DNA of 64,000 bases from NCBI GenBank assembly GCA_035222895.1, contig JAVYIG010000416.1, forward strand, positions 425,001 to 489,000. The letters run 5' to 3'. The notes under the pieces were generated by a model. The model searched no databases, was not told the origin of the DNA, and saw nothing but the letters and a program-made list of their open reading frames with translations. The stretch is from Strongylocentrotus droebachiensis. Taxonomy: Eukaryota; Echinodermata; Echinoidea; Camarodonta; Strongylocentrotidae. This document shows, piece after piece, positions 21,715-34,398 of this stretch (its first letter is position 1; each line of letters opens with the position of its first letter). Both the position numbers and the translations under genes were made by a program.

Positions 21715-24700
21715 CTAGTCAATATAACCTTCTGCTGGGTAGATTACAGCTAGTTTTGAAATCGGTCTCCGATACTCTCCGGAAACAGTTTTTAGCTTCA
21801 CATTCCGAACTTTACCATCAGGTCCTGGATAAACCTGAATGATCCTAGCTATAGTCCACTTTCCACGTACTGCATTACTATCTGCAGTCATTACAACATC
21901 TCCTACACGAACGTTCCTACGATCTGCGTTCCACTTTCTGCATGGTACTAAAAGTGGTAGGACGTTTTGCGACCACCTCTTCCAAAAGGAATCTACTATC
22001 TGCTGAATGAATTCTACGCGATGACGCGGATTCTTGGTTTGCTTAAATGGACCTTGAGGAACATTTCTAGATGACCTACCTAACAATATATCATTGGGAC
22101 TCAAATAACTTGCATCATCTGGGTCATTGCATTTCCGTCCTATCGGTCGCTCATTCATGAGATTAGCTACTTCGAGAAAACATGTTAACAACTCAAATGG
22201 AGTGAGCACCTGCTCACCGATTGCTTTCTTGATTGCAATTTTAGCACTCTTCACGAGCGATTCTGCGCACCCATTTTGGTGGGGTGCACCAGGGGTAATG
22301 AACTTCCACTGTACCCTTTTTTCCGCACAGAAATCTTTGAGCTCATCTTCACTCCATCCCGATATCATCTCGCGAAGTTCGCGTTGAGCTCCTACAAATT
22401 GGGTTCCATTATCGCTAAGAATCTGAGCTGGTTGTCCCCTCACTGCGAAGAATCTCCTTAAAACTTGGAGAAATTCCATTGTTGAACAATCAGTCGCGAT
22501 TTCAAGATGAACTGCACGGGTGTTTAGGCATGTGAAGATTACACCATAGTGTTTGGCCCTCTTGTTACGACCAACTTTAACTTGAAATGGACCGAAATAA
22601 TCACAGGACGTGTAATAAAACGGTGGAGTATGGGGTGCTAGGCGACTGCTGGGCAAATCAGCCATCTTCTGTGTTTCACGCTTACATTCTGCTGACCTGC
22701 ACTTCACACATCGCTGCTTAACAGTTTTAGCTAGACGATGTCCCTGAAGAATCCAAAACTTACGTCTAGTCTTGGCGGTTGTTGTCTCAACTCCCGGATG
22801 TCCATTCTCATGAACATGACGTGTGATTAGAAGAGCTATATGATGGCTAGCTGGCAGTAGAGCTGGGTGTTTAGATTCGTAGGATGTCACTAAGTTCTCC
22901 ACTCTACCCCCTACTCTGATTATTCCTTTGTTGTCAAGGAAAGGAGTGAGAGTTTTGAATTCTCCTTTCTCAAATCTGCTCTTCAGACCTTTCTGAGCTT
23001 CCTTCGTCCAGTAGTGCTCAGCCTTCTCTAATTCTGCAGGAGTTAGAGTTACATCATCTTCCGGTATGGATGCTTTCATGAGCTTTGACTTGAGAATCTG
23101 CACATATCTGAAAACGTAGGCAGTCACTCTTACTAACTTTCGCCATTTTGAGAAGCGTTCACATTCGATGGGGGTGACTGTCATGTTGATGACTAAGACT
23201 GTCTGAGTCTTTCGTCTTTCCAGATTCTCAAGTTTCTGATCGATTGTAGCTTTGTCCACTGGCCACTCTGGTTCATTGAGGTGGAGAAAGTTAGGACCGC
23301 ACATCCATTCATCCATTAGTTCCTTCACTGCGATTCCTCTCGAAACTTTGTCTGCTGGATTATCTTCACCAGGAATGTGTTTCCAACTTGAGGGGTCAGT
23401 GAGAGTCTGAATCTCCCCAACTCTACTTGATACGAAAGGCTTATATACCCTGGCTGAAGACTTGATCCACTGCAGTGTAATCATGCTGTCAGTGAAGAAC
23501 ACTACTTTCTCGACCTCTAGTCTCATCTCTTCGGTGATTGACTTGTAAAGTCTGGCAGCTAACACGGCAGCTTGTAATTCCAATCTAGGTATTGTCAATT
23601 CCTTTAACGGTGCTACCTTTGACTTTGATGCAATGAAGCGAGTCTCATACCTGTCATCTCTGGTTTGCCATCTCAGGTATGCACAAGCACCATATGCCTT
23701 TTCGGAAGCATCAGAGAAAATGCACAACACTGGCTTGCCTTGAGCATCAGGAGGAGTAAGGCATCTTTCTAGTGATACTTCATTCAATCCTTTCATTTCC
23801 TCAAACAGAAGCCTCCATTCAGCATCTTCTTCTGGTGAAAGATGATCGTCCCAGTTGTAGCCTCTCTGCCACAATTTCTGCATACCTATCTTTGCTCTAA
23901 CAATCACTGGTGCAGCAAATCCTATGGGGTCAAATATGTGGGCAATCTGACCAAGGATCTTTCTCTTAGTCAATTTTTCTTGACTCTCTCCATCTGTTGC
24001 TGATCTCATTACACTGTCTTTCAGCTTTACTTTGTAAGAGAAGGTGTCATTCTCTCTGTCCCAAACTACTCCAAGGACCTTCTCTTCAGCTATCTCATCC
24101 AACAGTTTCATCTTTCCCTGGGTGAGGTCTCCGACATCTGATTCATTAGAAATCCACCCTTTGACCTTGAAGCCACCTTCATTCAACACTTCATCCATCT
24201 CGGCGCTGAGTTTCCTGGCTTCATCTACAGTCCTTACAGAGTCGCAAATATCATCCATGTACACATTCCTCGTCAAAACAGAAGCTGCCTGAGGATGTGT
24301 ACTCTCTCCTTGCTCTGCTGTAAGCTTAAGGGCAGTCTGGGCCATCGCAGGTGCAGGTTTGTCACCGAAAGTGACAACTTTCATCATATAGATGTCAGGT
24401 TCTCTGTGCTCATCCATGTCCCTCCATAGGAACCTGTGAACATGCTGGTCTCTATCTGGGATTGACACTCTATGATACATTTTAGATATATCCCCGCACA
24501 AGGCCACTTCGTTTTCCCTGAATCTCAGAAGTACTCCAATCAGATTGTTCAGGAGATCAGGGCCTTTCATCCAGTAATCGTTTAATCGATGACCTTGGAA
24601 TGATGCTGATGAATTGAAGACTATTCTGATAGGGGTGCTCTTCTTTTCTGGCCTTACAATCGCATGGTGTGATATGTAATGAACTGGCCCTTCATAATTC

Positions 24701-26907
24701 TTGATATCTGCTGCTGTTAGTTTCTTGGCAAATCCCATTTCTTCCAGTTCATGAATTTGCTTGTTATAGGCCTCTGCATGCCCTGGATTTCTAGCAAGTC
24801 TCTTCTCAGTAGACTCCAGTATTTTCACTGCTTGACTTTTGTTATCTGGGAGTTCATGAGGATCCCGTTGCCATGGATAGGCTATCTCCCATTTCTTTCC
24901 TATATTCTGCGAAGAAGCTCTGATGATTTCTTCCTCTATCTGTTCTTGCTTGGTTAGCTTGGTAGTCTCTTGGCACTGACAACCTACCCCTTGTGATTCC
25001 AGTCGCCAAAATTCTGTCAGATCGGGGTTCTGGACTGCGACATGTAGCACATTCACACAAATGGTTCTCTTGTCTGTGCCGCCGAAAATTACCCATCCTA
25101 ACGGAGTCTTTCTTGCGATACAGTTTTTTCTCTTCTTCAGTTTTCCGCCTACAATGTATCTTGGATAGTCAACTCCTATCAGAACTTCTACAGGTCCACT
25201 ATCTCGGTTCAGGTTGGGAATATCGAACTGATCTGCTAGGTCTTTCACACTTACAGCTTCTTCCTCCGTGATTGAAGGTACACCTACAACTTCGATGAAC
25301 TGATGTTTTTTGGAAGTATTCGCTTCCCGAATCGGCACCTTGTATTTGAATGTCTCCAACTCTTCCTCAACTTCACCAAGTTTTTTAATGGTGATTCTAG
25401 TTCTGGTACCAGTCAAGTGGAGTTTCTCTGCTAGTGAGTTCTTGATCAAACTAACTTGTGAGCCGCTATCTAGCAGAACATTTGCTCTTGTCTGTAAATC
25501 ACTGGCAATGTCTATGGTTAGGATTGGCAGAAGTGAAGCTCCGACAGTAGTTGCAACGTTAACGTTGTTTTTACTGCTCTCATTCTCTGATTGGTGACCC
25601 ACTTCCATATGGAGCAAAGGATGATGGTAGTAAGTGCACCCTTGCTCTGGACACCTCTGCCTTCTTCTGCAGTTTGCCATGTAGTGATTCTTCCCTGCTT
25701 TTTTCAAACAGCTAAAACAGCATCTGTTTTCTTTGAAGAACTTAAGTCTCTCTGGGGCACCCATAGATGTCAGGCGCTTACACTGATCGATCCAGTGTTC
25801 ATCTGTCTTGCAATACCAGCATCGATTTTGTCTTTGAAATTGGTCCGGTGGCTGCTCTTCATGACGTCTATCAGTGTAGGCTGGTTTATTCTTCTCTTTC
25901 ATTGACATTTGGTTGACGTTTGCTGAACGGCCTTCGCTTTGAGATCTCAATGGCGCTGAAGATCTCATTCGAGCCTTCATTTCTAGGTTTAACCATGTCA
26001 ACAAAGTTTGAAGACCTGCAGTTTGCTTCTCTGTTTCTTGGTATCTAAACCAATCCTTTCTGTCATTAGGGCACATCTTTCTTTCTATGGTGGCTAGCAT
26101 ATGACTGTTGTCCATATCGCTCTTCTTCCCCACAAGCTTGAGGATGTTGTAGCTTCTTCTTACAAGATTAACCAATTCACAAAATCTATTATCCTCGTTT
26201 TCCTTCAAGGGTCTGAATTTGGTTAAGTCATTGATGATAGTATCTGCTACGATTCTGGGGTCGCCATACATAGAGTCCAAGAGTTCCCATGCCGCGTCAT
26301 AGTCACTTCCTATCCCTTGGATAGTGTCATGTGCACGGCCCACTAGACAGCTTCTCAAGATTGTCATGGCATCACGTTTTCCATACTGCGAATCAACCAT
26401 GTGAATGAAGTCTGACTTGAATATCTCATAGTCCCGAACATCTCCAGCAAACTTGGGCAACTTTGGCTTTTCCACTTTAAAACTACACCTGGCAGCTGCC
26501 ATGCTTGGAGAAGTGTCTGGACTCTGATCTGGAGGTGGAGGTGCACTTGTAGACTCCGGCGGCATCTCAGACTGTGATGATTCTTGTTCTGCTGGTGTCT
26601 CAACGTCTGGGCTTGTTTGAGAACAGTAATCAGTGACCGTTATCTTTAGTTCCATGAATTCCTTCTGGCAATCATTCATCCACTGCTCCTCTGTCTCAAA
26701 CTCAGCATCATCATCAAGAGTCAAAGCGAAATTTTCATGCGCTTCTTGTAATGCTTCAAATGCTTGCTCAACCTTGTCAAATGCAGATTGAACCTCTGGC
26801 TCTACTCGATTGTTGTCGAGCAACATCTGAAGACCATTGCTGTGTCGTGTAAACCTGGCCTTCGATCCCCTTCTCTTGAGTTTCAGTGACTTCTTGTCCT
26901 CCGCCAT
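21715..26907 (-). CDS. BEL/Pao Gag-Pol polyprotein
   Basis: One frame of 1730 codons, starting at the ATG 40 bp inside the 5' LTR. Parts in order: a Gag-like region with an acidic, proline-rich stretch (about 1-345); two zinc knuckles (about 360-420, the first CWYCKTDEHWIDQC); an aspartic protease with DSGS (about 479); reverse transcriptase with YMDD near 882; RNase H; integrase with an HHCC finger near 1340-1400 and the SDNGTQF catalytic segment near 1499; and a C-terminal basic BEL-type domain (about 1600-1720). No envelope is seen. The family makes its proteins from one polyprotein and copies through RNA in particles. The frame looks whole and the LTRs suggest very recent insertion; whether it still moves cannot be told from sequence. 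Confidence 0.96.
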   Translation of the reverse strand: MAEDKKSLKLKRRGSKARFTRHSNGLQMLLDNNRVEPEVQSAFDKVEQAFEALQEAHENFALTLDDDAEFETEEQWMNDCQKEFMELKITVTDYCSQTSPDVETPAEQESSQSEMPPESTSAPPPPDQSPDTSPSMAAARCSFKVEKPKLPKFAGDVRDYEIFKSDFIHMVDSQYGKRDAMTILRSCLVGRAHDTIQGIGSDYDAAWELLDSMYGDPRIVADTIINDLTKFRPLKENEDNRFCELVNLVRRSYNILKLVGKKSDMDNSHMLATIERKMCPNDRKDWFRYQETEKQTAGLQTLLTWLNLEMKARMRSSAPLRSQSEGRSANVNQMSMKEKNKPAYTDRRHEEQPPDQFQRQNRCWYCKTDEHWIDQCKRLTSMGAPERLKFFKENRCCFSCLKKAGKNHYMANCRRRQRCPEQGCTYYHHPLLHMEVGHQSENESSKNNVNVATTVGASLLPILTIDIASDLQTRANVLLDSGSQVSLIKNSLAEKLHLTGTRTRITIKKLGEVEEELETFKYKVPIREANTSKKHQFIEVVGVPSITEEEAVSVKDLADQFDIPNLNRDSGPVEVLIGVDYPRYIVGGKLKKRKNCIARKTPLGWVIFGGTDKRTICVNVLHVAVQNPDLTEFWRLESQGVGCQCQETTKLTKQEQIEEEIIRASSQNIGKKWEIAYPWQRDPHELPDNKSQAVKILESTEKRLARNPGHAEAYNKQIHELEEMGFAKKLTAADIKNYEGPVHYISHHAIVRPEKKSTPIRIVFNSSASFQGHRLNDYWMKGPDLLNNLIGVLLRFRENEVALCGDISKMYHRVSIPDRDQHVHRFLWRDMDEHREPDIYMMKVVTFGDKPAPAMAQTALKLTAEQGESTHPQAASVLTRNVYMDDICDSVRTVDEARKLSAEMDEVLNEGGFKVKGWISNESDVGDLTQGKMKLLDEIAEEKVLGVVWDRENDTFSYKVKLKDSVMRSATDGESQEKLTKRKILGQIAHIFDPIGFAAPVIVRAKIGMQKLWQRGYNWDDHLSPEEDAEWRLLFEEMKGLNEVSLERCLTPPDAQGKPVLCIFSDASEKAYGACAYLRWQTRDDRYETRFIASKSKVAPLKELTIPRLELQAAVLAARLYKSITEEMRLEVEKVVFFTDSMITLQWIKSSARVYKPFVSSRVGEIQTLTDPSSWKHIPGEDNPADKVSRGIAVKELMDEWMCGPNFLHLNEPEWPVDKATIDQKLENLERRKTQTVLVINMTVTPIECERFSKWRKLVRVTAYVFRYVQILKSKLMKASIPEDDVTLTPAELEKAEHYWTKEAQKGLKSRFEKGEFKTLTPFLDNKGIIRVGGRVENLVTSYESKHPALLPASHHIALLITRHVHENGHPGVETTTAKTRRKFWILQGHRLAKTVKQRCVKCRSAECKRETQKMADLPSSRLAPHTPPFYYTSCDYFGPFQVKVGRNKRAKHYGVIFTCLNTRAVHLEIATDCSTMEFLQVLRRFFAVRGQPAQILSDNGTQFVGAQRELREMISGWSEDELKDFCAEKRVQWKFITPGAPHQNGCAESLVKSAKIAIKKAIGEQVLTPFELLTCFLEVANLMNERPIGRKCNDPDDASYLSPNDILLGRSSRNVPQGPFKQTKNPRHRVEFIQQIVDSFWKRWSQNVLPLLVPCRKWNADRRNVRVGDVVMTADSNAVRGKWTIARIIQVYPGPDGKVRNVKLKTVSGEYRRPISKLAVIYPAEGYID

Positions 26908-26947
26908 CGTAGTAATTCAGCGAAGCTCCAACAGAAATTGAATAGTA

Positions 26948-28088
26948 TGGTTTGCTGAGGACAAAAAGACGACTCTCTGCACAAAATTGTATTATGGCGT
27001 TGATTTGTACTTTAATCAAATGACCAACGATGTGAGTCAAATGTCGTCGAACAACGCAGTTCTTGAGATCTTGAAGAATATATATAATTCAATCTGCATA
27101 AAAAGAACAAACAAATTGAACCAGAAATAAGACATGTACCTTCAGTACCTTGATTAACACTGAATACATATTTGTCCAGACTATGAAGCTCTGAATTGTA
27201 CTTCTTATATAAATAATAAACTTGACTGAACCATCAAAACATGTCTCTCTGTGTCATTATTGAATAATAACTGTTGTATCCTATCTTGCATCATGACCAC
27301 TAGTCATCAGATACATATGTAGTCTAAATCATAATTATCTTCATGAAATATCTGCAATAATTACCTTGCAAATATTAAAGTGTAAACTACTCCAGTAATC
27401 CTTTTGTATTGGAAAATAAATCTCAAGCCATGTATATCAACTTCAACTTGAGCAAAATTCAACTTGCAATGTTATTATGCACATCACAACTCTTGCATAA
27501 CTTTTCTCTAACCAAGTTAAAATAACCTAGCCCAGTTTGATTCATTTCAGACACTCAGTTAACATATAAATCCCTCATGCCTTTTTGATTTCTCCATTAA
27601 TAATTGTGGTACAGATTTATAAGTTGTCATCAACATAAGCCCCTGACAAAAACACTCATTGATGTAAAGAATGCAAACAATTGATGTGCTAACTTCAGTT
27701 TTGGTATCATGCTCAAAACCTATGTAAATGCAAATGAACATAAACCACGAGAACTCGTTTTTCGTTACACATTTTCATTTTAGTAATTTGTTCATAAAGT
27801 CATTAAACCTAATATTAAAGCAAACTTACTTCTTGGGCAGGAACTATAAACTTTCTTAAACATAATGAGAGTCGGCCAAACTTCTAGCTTGACGAAATCT
27901 GCACATACGGTTGAAATTTCAAGCCTTCGGTCGAAACTTGTGCCTCGGGTTTTCTGACATGTTTCGAAGCTAAAATTAGCCACCTAATAAACGGCCGTAA
28001 ACCGAAAAACCTATGGTATCTTTCAATGAACAAGAAAAAGAGTAAATATCAGCAAATCCACTAGAAATAAGTTTCGATCAACGAAACA
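26948..28088 (-). repeat. BEL/Pao 5' LTR
   Basis: TG...CA ends, 1141 bp, near-identical partner of 20415-21555. It would carry the promoter and polyadenylation signals; I did not identify them individually. Confidence 0.95.
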
Positions 28089-29391
28089 ATTTCTAATTTA
28101 CTTTATTTGAAAGGAATCTTAAATATCATGATTGGATTATTGTAACTAAGAATATTATCCTGTCAGCGATTGTCGGATATTTCACGAGCAGTAGAACAAA
28201 GATTATGAGTTTGAAAACGTGAAGAGCCTACACAGAATATTATCGGTAGCCAGCTCAAAAGTGTTTAATAAACGCTTCATAACCACATCTCAAAAGTTAT
28301 TAGAACCATACTCAATACTTACTGTCCAGCTGACTAGTCGGCACCGTGAGCGGTTTGTGACAAATGTGGTTCTAGGACACATACCCCCTGGACATCCACG
28401 TCCCGGATTACCACCCCGGTCAAGTACCCCCAAGGAAAACTACCCCGTAGGGCAACCACCCTCTAGGACGACTACCCCCGGGACAACTACCCCCTAGGAA
28501 ACTACCCCGCGGAAAGCTACCCCCTAGGATAGTTGTCCGGGGGGTAGTTATCCTAGAGGATGGTTGTCATAAGTGGTAGTTGTCCTAGGTGGTAGTTGTC
28601 CTGGGGGTAGTTGTCCTGGGTAGTCATTTAGCTTTGTTTAGTCTCATTTGACAACGCCCCATATCGTCAGAGTCCAGCAGCCTATAAACATGTTGGCCTA
28701 TGGATTTTTACAACAACAAAAGAAATCGTTAAAAATTCATTTTTTGTTTAAACAAAAAGCACATCCACCCCGACGTACGTTATCACTAGCTCTTTCATTG
28801 GGACCCTCATGTCCCATTGACTTTTGAAAGTTTACCCACCGTAATTTGGTCAAAATAGGTCGCCAGCTCGCCATTGCCTATATAACACATGTGCAACAAG
28901 TCGAACTTTGGACGCAATTTACCACTCGATTGTAAGGTTATAAGTCAAGCACACGAAGGATAACAAGCATGAATTATCATAGATCAGTTCTGATTTGTTC
29001 ATTATGTCCATTTCAGCCAACCCCCCACCGTAATTTTTCCATTTAGTATAGGCAAGCATTTTGCCGAGGTAAGCAAAAACATGAATATTCATAAAAACCA
29101 TGGACTATTCGATTATTAACAGAGGGGTGCAATTGTGCACCACATCAATGGATGGTGTTTCAATGGTAGAGTCTGTATGGTGAATGGTGTTTCAATGGTC
29201 GAGTCTGTATGGTGAATGGTGTTTCAATGGTGGAATTGTATGGTCAATGATGTTTCAATGGTGGAATTGTATGGTCAATGGTGTTTCAATGCTAGAGTCT
29301 GTATGGTGAATGGTGGAATTGTATGGTCAATGGTGTTTCAATGGTGGCGTTTGTATGGTGAATGGTGTTTCAACAGTGGAATTGTATGGTC

Positions 29392-32300
29392 AAAAGAGGC
29401 ACTTGTGAGAATGGAAATGTGGAATCTGTTGGAGGAGAAGGCACGTATCAGATGTTGATAGGGGCATTTATCAGATGATATATATATCTATATATGAACA
29501 TATATTTTTCAAATAAAGCTGTTGAAATATTCATTTCATTTTTTCTTTATTTGGAATGATCTGTACATGGCTAATCCTACATGGATTTGAAGATAATTTA
29601 ACCACATCATTTTTTTTCGAAATATCGATGTCGACACTTGGTTGGCTTCGAGGGATTTATCCTGAGTCGAATTAATCTGATTAACGTGGGATACGCTCTA
29701 TTCAATGAGCGTTATTTGCGGTTTTCCCAATTATTTGTCTCACTCGGTTTTCCGAATTTGTGTCTGATTGAAGATGTAGAAATCTATGTAAACCATACTC
29801 AATGTATTCACTGTACAGCTGAAGAGGCGGCAGCGTGAGCGTTTAGTGATACATATACATAGAAACACAAGTGAAAATGGAAGGTCTAGTGAAGGAATTA
29901 AACAGAGTAAACTGTCTGGTATGTTTCTTTTCGAAGAGAATAACTATTTTATCTGATAATTTACAAGGAGGATTTTAAAAGATAAAAAAAAAAAATTACA
30001 AGGAGGAAGGAAGTGGGGGGGGGGGGGTGTTTCTTCACCCATTGCTAGCTATTGATGTCTGACAATAAATATCATGGTTACTTCGCGTAAAATAGTTAAG
30101 ACAGAGAGACACAGCAAGGGAGAGAGAGAGAGGGATAATCTTTCTTCCAATTTATAATAAAGACATATTATGGCCAACTCAGCACAACGGTAACACATGC
30201 ATGATATCAAATATATCATGTGACGCTGTCATTACCAATATAAAACCATAAAAAAGAAACTTTGGCCATATAAATTGTAAAGTGATATCAGGTAATGATT
30301 AATATACTCTACAAATAACTACATCGTTCGTTGATTGGTTGTGCGCGGGTCATGATTTGAAATATGTAAATAGTGGCACTGACACCCCTTATAAAGTCAT
30401 CCTACCATGCCATCTAGGCCGTCACTATCTGAATCGTTCCGTTAGTTTTCAGTATTGTTTTACACAAGCAGTATAGACAAGGCACTTGTACTGTCGATTA
30501 GTCATGGGACAAGAATTGAATAGGACTATTTCATCTGCAGTAAAGCCAAAAAGTGAACACAAGCCAAGCCTGTAGATTACCTAGACGGAGGTATGTATAT
30601 GCTCAAATAATATGTTTTCGGGAAAGAGATGAAAATGGTTAAAAGGCCAGTCCGACACAACTTCGGTAAACCGAGAAAAGGCAAATACCTCGACAAAAAA
30701 AGCGAATTCCGCACAGTAACTAAAATAACCTCATCGTTCGTTGCGTGGTAGTGTGTACAAAATGCAGTAGGAAAATCTTCGAAAGTCAACCTGCTGTTGG
30801 TATATATATATATATTCATTTTAATCATGCCGTTCACATTTGTGTCATTTGGAAGGATCTTTAACTAACTAAGCCTTCATTCAATTGAAGATAATCTAAC
30901 CATAACATAATTTTCTAAAAGTCTATGTCGACACCATATTGACTTCAAAGTATTTCCCCCTTTCCCCTTTTTCACACTGAGGCGCATTTAATGTTAAACA
31001 CTCTCTATTCACTGACCGTTATTAGCTGTTTTTTTTAAAGTATTTGCCTGTACTCGGTTTTCCGAAGTTGCGTCTGATTGGTCAAGGTATAGGTGCTATG
31101 TGGTAGATGGAACGGGCCCCTACAAATAGCGGTGAGAAAATTTGTATACAGTAACAAGTGAGTATTTACACCCCTTCTCCCTTAGCCGAGGTAATCTTAT
31201 TTCTAATTTACTTTATTTGAAAGGAATCTTAAATATCATGATTGGATTATTGTAACTAAGAATATTATCCTGTCAGCGATTGTCGGATATTTCACGAGCA
31301 GTAGAACAAAGATTATGAGTTTGAAAACGTGAAGAGCCTACAAAGAATATTATCGGTAGCCAGCTCAAAAGTGTTTAATAAACGCTTCAAAACCACATCT
31401 CAAAAGTTATTAGAACCATACTCAATACTTACTGTCCAGCTGACTAGTCGGCACCGTGAGCGGTTTGTGACAAATGTGGTTCTAGGACACATACCCCCTG
31501 GACATCCACGTCCCGGATTACCACCCCGGTCAAGTACCCCCAAGGAAAACTACCCCGTAGGGCAACCACCCTCTAGGACGACTACCCCCGGGACAACTAC
31601 CCCCTAGGAAACTACCCCGCGGAAAGCTACCCCCTAGGATAGTTGTCCGGGGGGTAGTTATCCTAGAGGATGGTTGTCATAAGTGGGAGTTGTCCTAGGT
31701 GGTAGTTGTCCTGGGGGTAGTTGTCCTGGGTAGTAATTTAGCTTTGTTTAGTCTCATTTGACAACGCCCCATATCGTCAGAGTCCAGCAGCCTATAAACA
31801 TGTTGGCCTATGGATTTTTACAACAACAAAAGAAATCGTTAAAAATTCATTTTTTGTTTAAACAAAAAGCACATCCACCCCGACGTACGTTATCACTAGC
31901 TCTTTCATTGGGACCCTCATGTCCCATTGACTTTTGAAAGTTTACCCACCGTAATTTGGTCAAATCAGGTCGCCAGCTCGCCATTGCCTATATAACACAT
32001 GTGCAACAAGTCGAACTTTGGACGCAATTTACCACTCGATTGTAAGGTTATAAGTCAAGCACACGAAGGATAACAAGCATGAATTATCATAGATCAGTTT
32101 TGATTTGTTCATTATGTCCATTTCAGCCAACCCCCCACCGTAATTTTTCCATTTAGTATAGGCAAGCATTTTGCCGAGGTAAGCAAAAACATGAATATTC
32201 ATAAAAACCATGGACTATTCGATTATTAACAGAGGGGTGCAATTGTGCACCACATCAATGGATGGTGTTTCAATGGTAGAGTCTGTATGGTGAATGGTGT

Positions 32301-32501
32301 TTCAATGGTCGAGTCTGTATGGTGAATGGTGTTTCAATGGTGGAATTGTATGGTCAATGATGTTTCAATGGTGGAATTGTATGGTCAATGGTGTTTCAAT
32401 GCTAGAGTCTGTATGGTGAATGGTGGAATTGTATGGTCAATGGTGTTTCAATGGTGGCGTTTGTATGGTGAATGGTGTTTCAACAGTGGAATTGTATGGT
32501 C
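29392..32501 (+). repeat. Array unit 5 (short class, uninterrupted)
   Basis: 3110 bp, same order of parts as unit 2: A-part, G-run at about 30014-30027, module B from 30162, foldback block, minisatellite 32259-32501. It shares the longer T-run near 31030 with unit 6. Confidence 0.92.
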
Positions 32502-34398
32502 AAAAGAGGCACTTGTGAGAATGGAAATGTGGAATCTGTTGGAGGAGAAGGCACGTATCAGATGTTGATAGGGGCATTTATCAGATGATATATATATCTA
32601 TATATGAACATATATTTTTCAAATAAAGCTGTTGAAATATTCATTTCATTTTTTCTTTATTTGGAATGATCTGTACATGGCTAATCCTACATGGATTTGA
32701 AGATAATTTAACCACATCATTTTTTTTCGAAATATCGATGTCGACACTTGGTTGGCTTCGAGGGATTTATCCTGAGTCGAATTAATCTGATTAACGTGGG
32801 ATACGCTCTATTCAATGAGCGTTATTTGCGGTTTTCCCAATTATTTGTCTCACTCGGTTTTCCGAATTTGTGTCTGATTGAAGATGTAGAAATCTATGTA
32901 AACCATACTCAATGTATTCACTGTACAGCTGAAGAGGCGGCAGCGTGAGCGTTTAGTGATACATATACATAGAAACACAAGTGAAAATGGAAGGTCTAGT
33001 GAAGGAATTAAACAGAGTAAACTGTCTGGTATGTTTCTTTTCGAAGAGAATAACTATTTTATCTGATAATTTACAAGGAGGATTTTAAAAGATAAAAAAA
33101 AAAAATTACAAGGAGGAAGGAAGTGGGGGGGGGGGGGGGGGGGTGTTTCTTCACCCATTGCTAGCTATTGATGTCTGACAATAAATATCATGGTTACTTC
33201 GCGTAAAATAGTTAAGACAGAGAGACACAGCAAGGGAGAGAGAGAGAGGGATAATCTTTCTTCCAATTTATAATAAAGACATATTATGGCCAACTCAGCA
33301 CAACGGTAACACATGCATGATATCAAATATATCATGTGACGCTGTCATTACCAATATAAAACCATAAAAAAGAAACTTTGGCCATATAAATTGTAAAGTG
33401 ATATCAGGTAATGATTAATATACTTTACAAATAACTACATCGTTCGTTGATTGGTTGTGCGCGGGTCATGATTTGAAATATGTAAATAGTGGCACTGACA
33501 CCCCTTATAAAGTCATCCTACCATGCCATCTAGGCCGTCACTATCTGAATCGTTCCGTTAGTTTTCAGTATTGTTTTACACAAGCAGTATAGACAAGGCA
33601 CTTGTACTGTCGATTAGTCATGGGACAAGAATTGAATAGGACTATTTCATCTGCAGTAAAGCCAAAAAGTGAACACAAGCCAAGCCTGTAGATTACCTAG
33701 ACGGAGGTATGTATATGCTCAAATAATATGTTTTCGGGAAAGAGATGAAAATGGTTAAAAGGCCAGTCCGACACAACTTCGGTAAACCGAGAAAAGGCAA
33801 ATACCTCGACAAAAAAAGCGAATTCCGCACAGTAACTAAAATGACCTCATCGTTCGTTGCGTGGTAGTGTGTACAAAATGCAGTAGGAAAATCTTCGAAA
33901 GTCAACCTGCTGTTGGTATATATATATATATTCATTTTAATCATGCTGTTCACATTTTTGTCATTTGGAAGGATCTTTAACTAACTAAGCCTTCATTCAA
34001 TTGAAGATAATCTAACCATAACATAATTTTCTAAAAGTCTATGTCGACACCATATTGACTTCAAAGTATTTCCCCCTTTCCCCTTTTTCACACTGAGGCG
34101 CATTTAATGTTAAACACTCTCTATTCACTGACCGTTATTAGCTGTTTTTTTTAAAGTATTTGCCTGTACTCGGTTTTCCGAAGTTGCGTCTGATTGGTCA
34201 AGGTATAGGTGCTATGTGGTAGATGGAACGGGCCCCTACAAATAGCGGTGAGAAAATTTGTATACAGTAACAAGTGAGTATTTACACCCCTTCTCCCTTA
34301 GCCGAGGTAATCTTATTTCTAATTTACTTTATTTGAAAGGAATCTTAAATATCATAATTGGATTATTGTAACTAAGAATATTATCCTGTCAGCGATTG

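Larger units (their letters stand above)
20415..28088 (-). mobile_element. BEL/Pao LTR retrotransposon, looks whole
   Basis: Both LTRs are 1141 bp, begin TG and end CA, and are flanked by the 5-bp duplication ATTTC (20410-20414 and 28089-28093), the BEL/Pao target size. By eye the two LTRs differ at one position (about 21092 against 27625), so the insertion is very young. The internal part carries one long gag-pol frame. A purine-rich tract stands at 21556-21570 (minus strand) beside the 3' LTR, and about 40 bp for the primer site lie between the 5' LTR and the frame; the tRNA is not identified. It lies in minus orientation inside array unit 4. Confidence 0.97.
18600..29391 (+). repeat. Array unit 4 (short class, split by a BEL element)
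   Basis: Removing 20415-28088 and one copy of the 5-bp duplication leaves 3113 bp, matching neighbouring units. The insertion lies just past module B, within CTTATTTCTAATTT. Confidence 0.92.
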
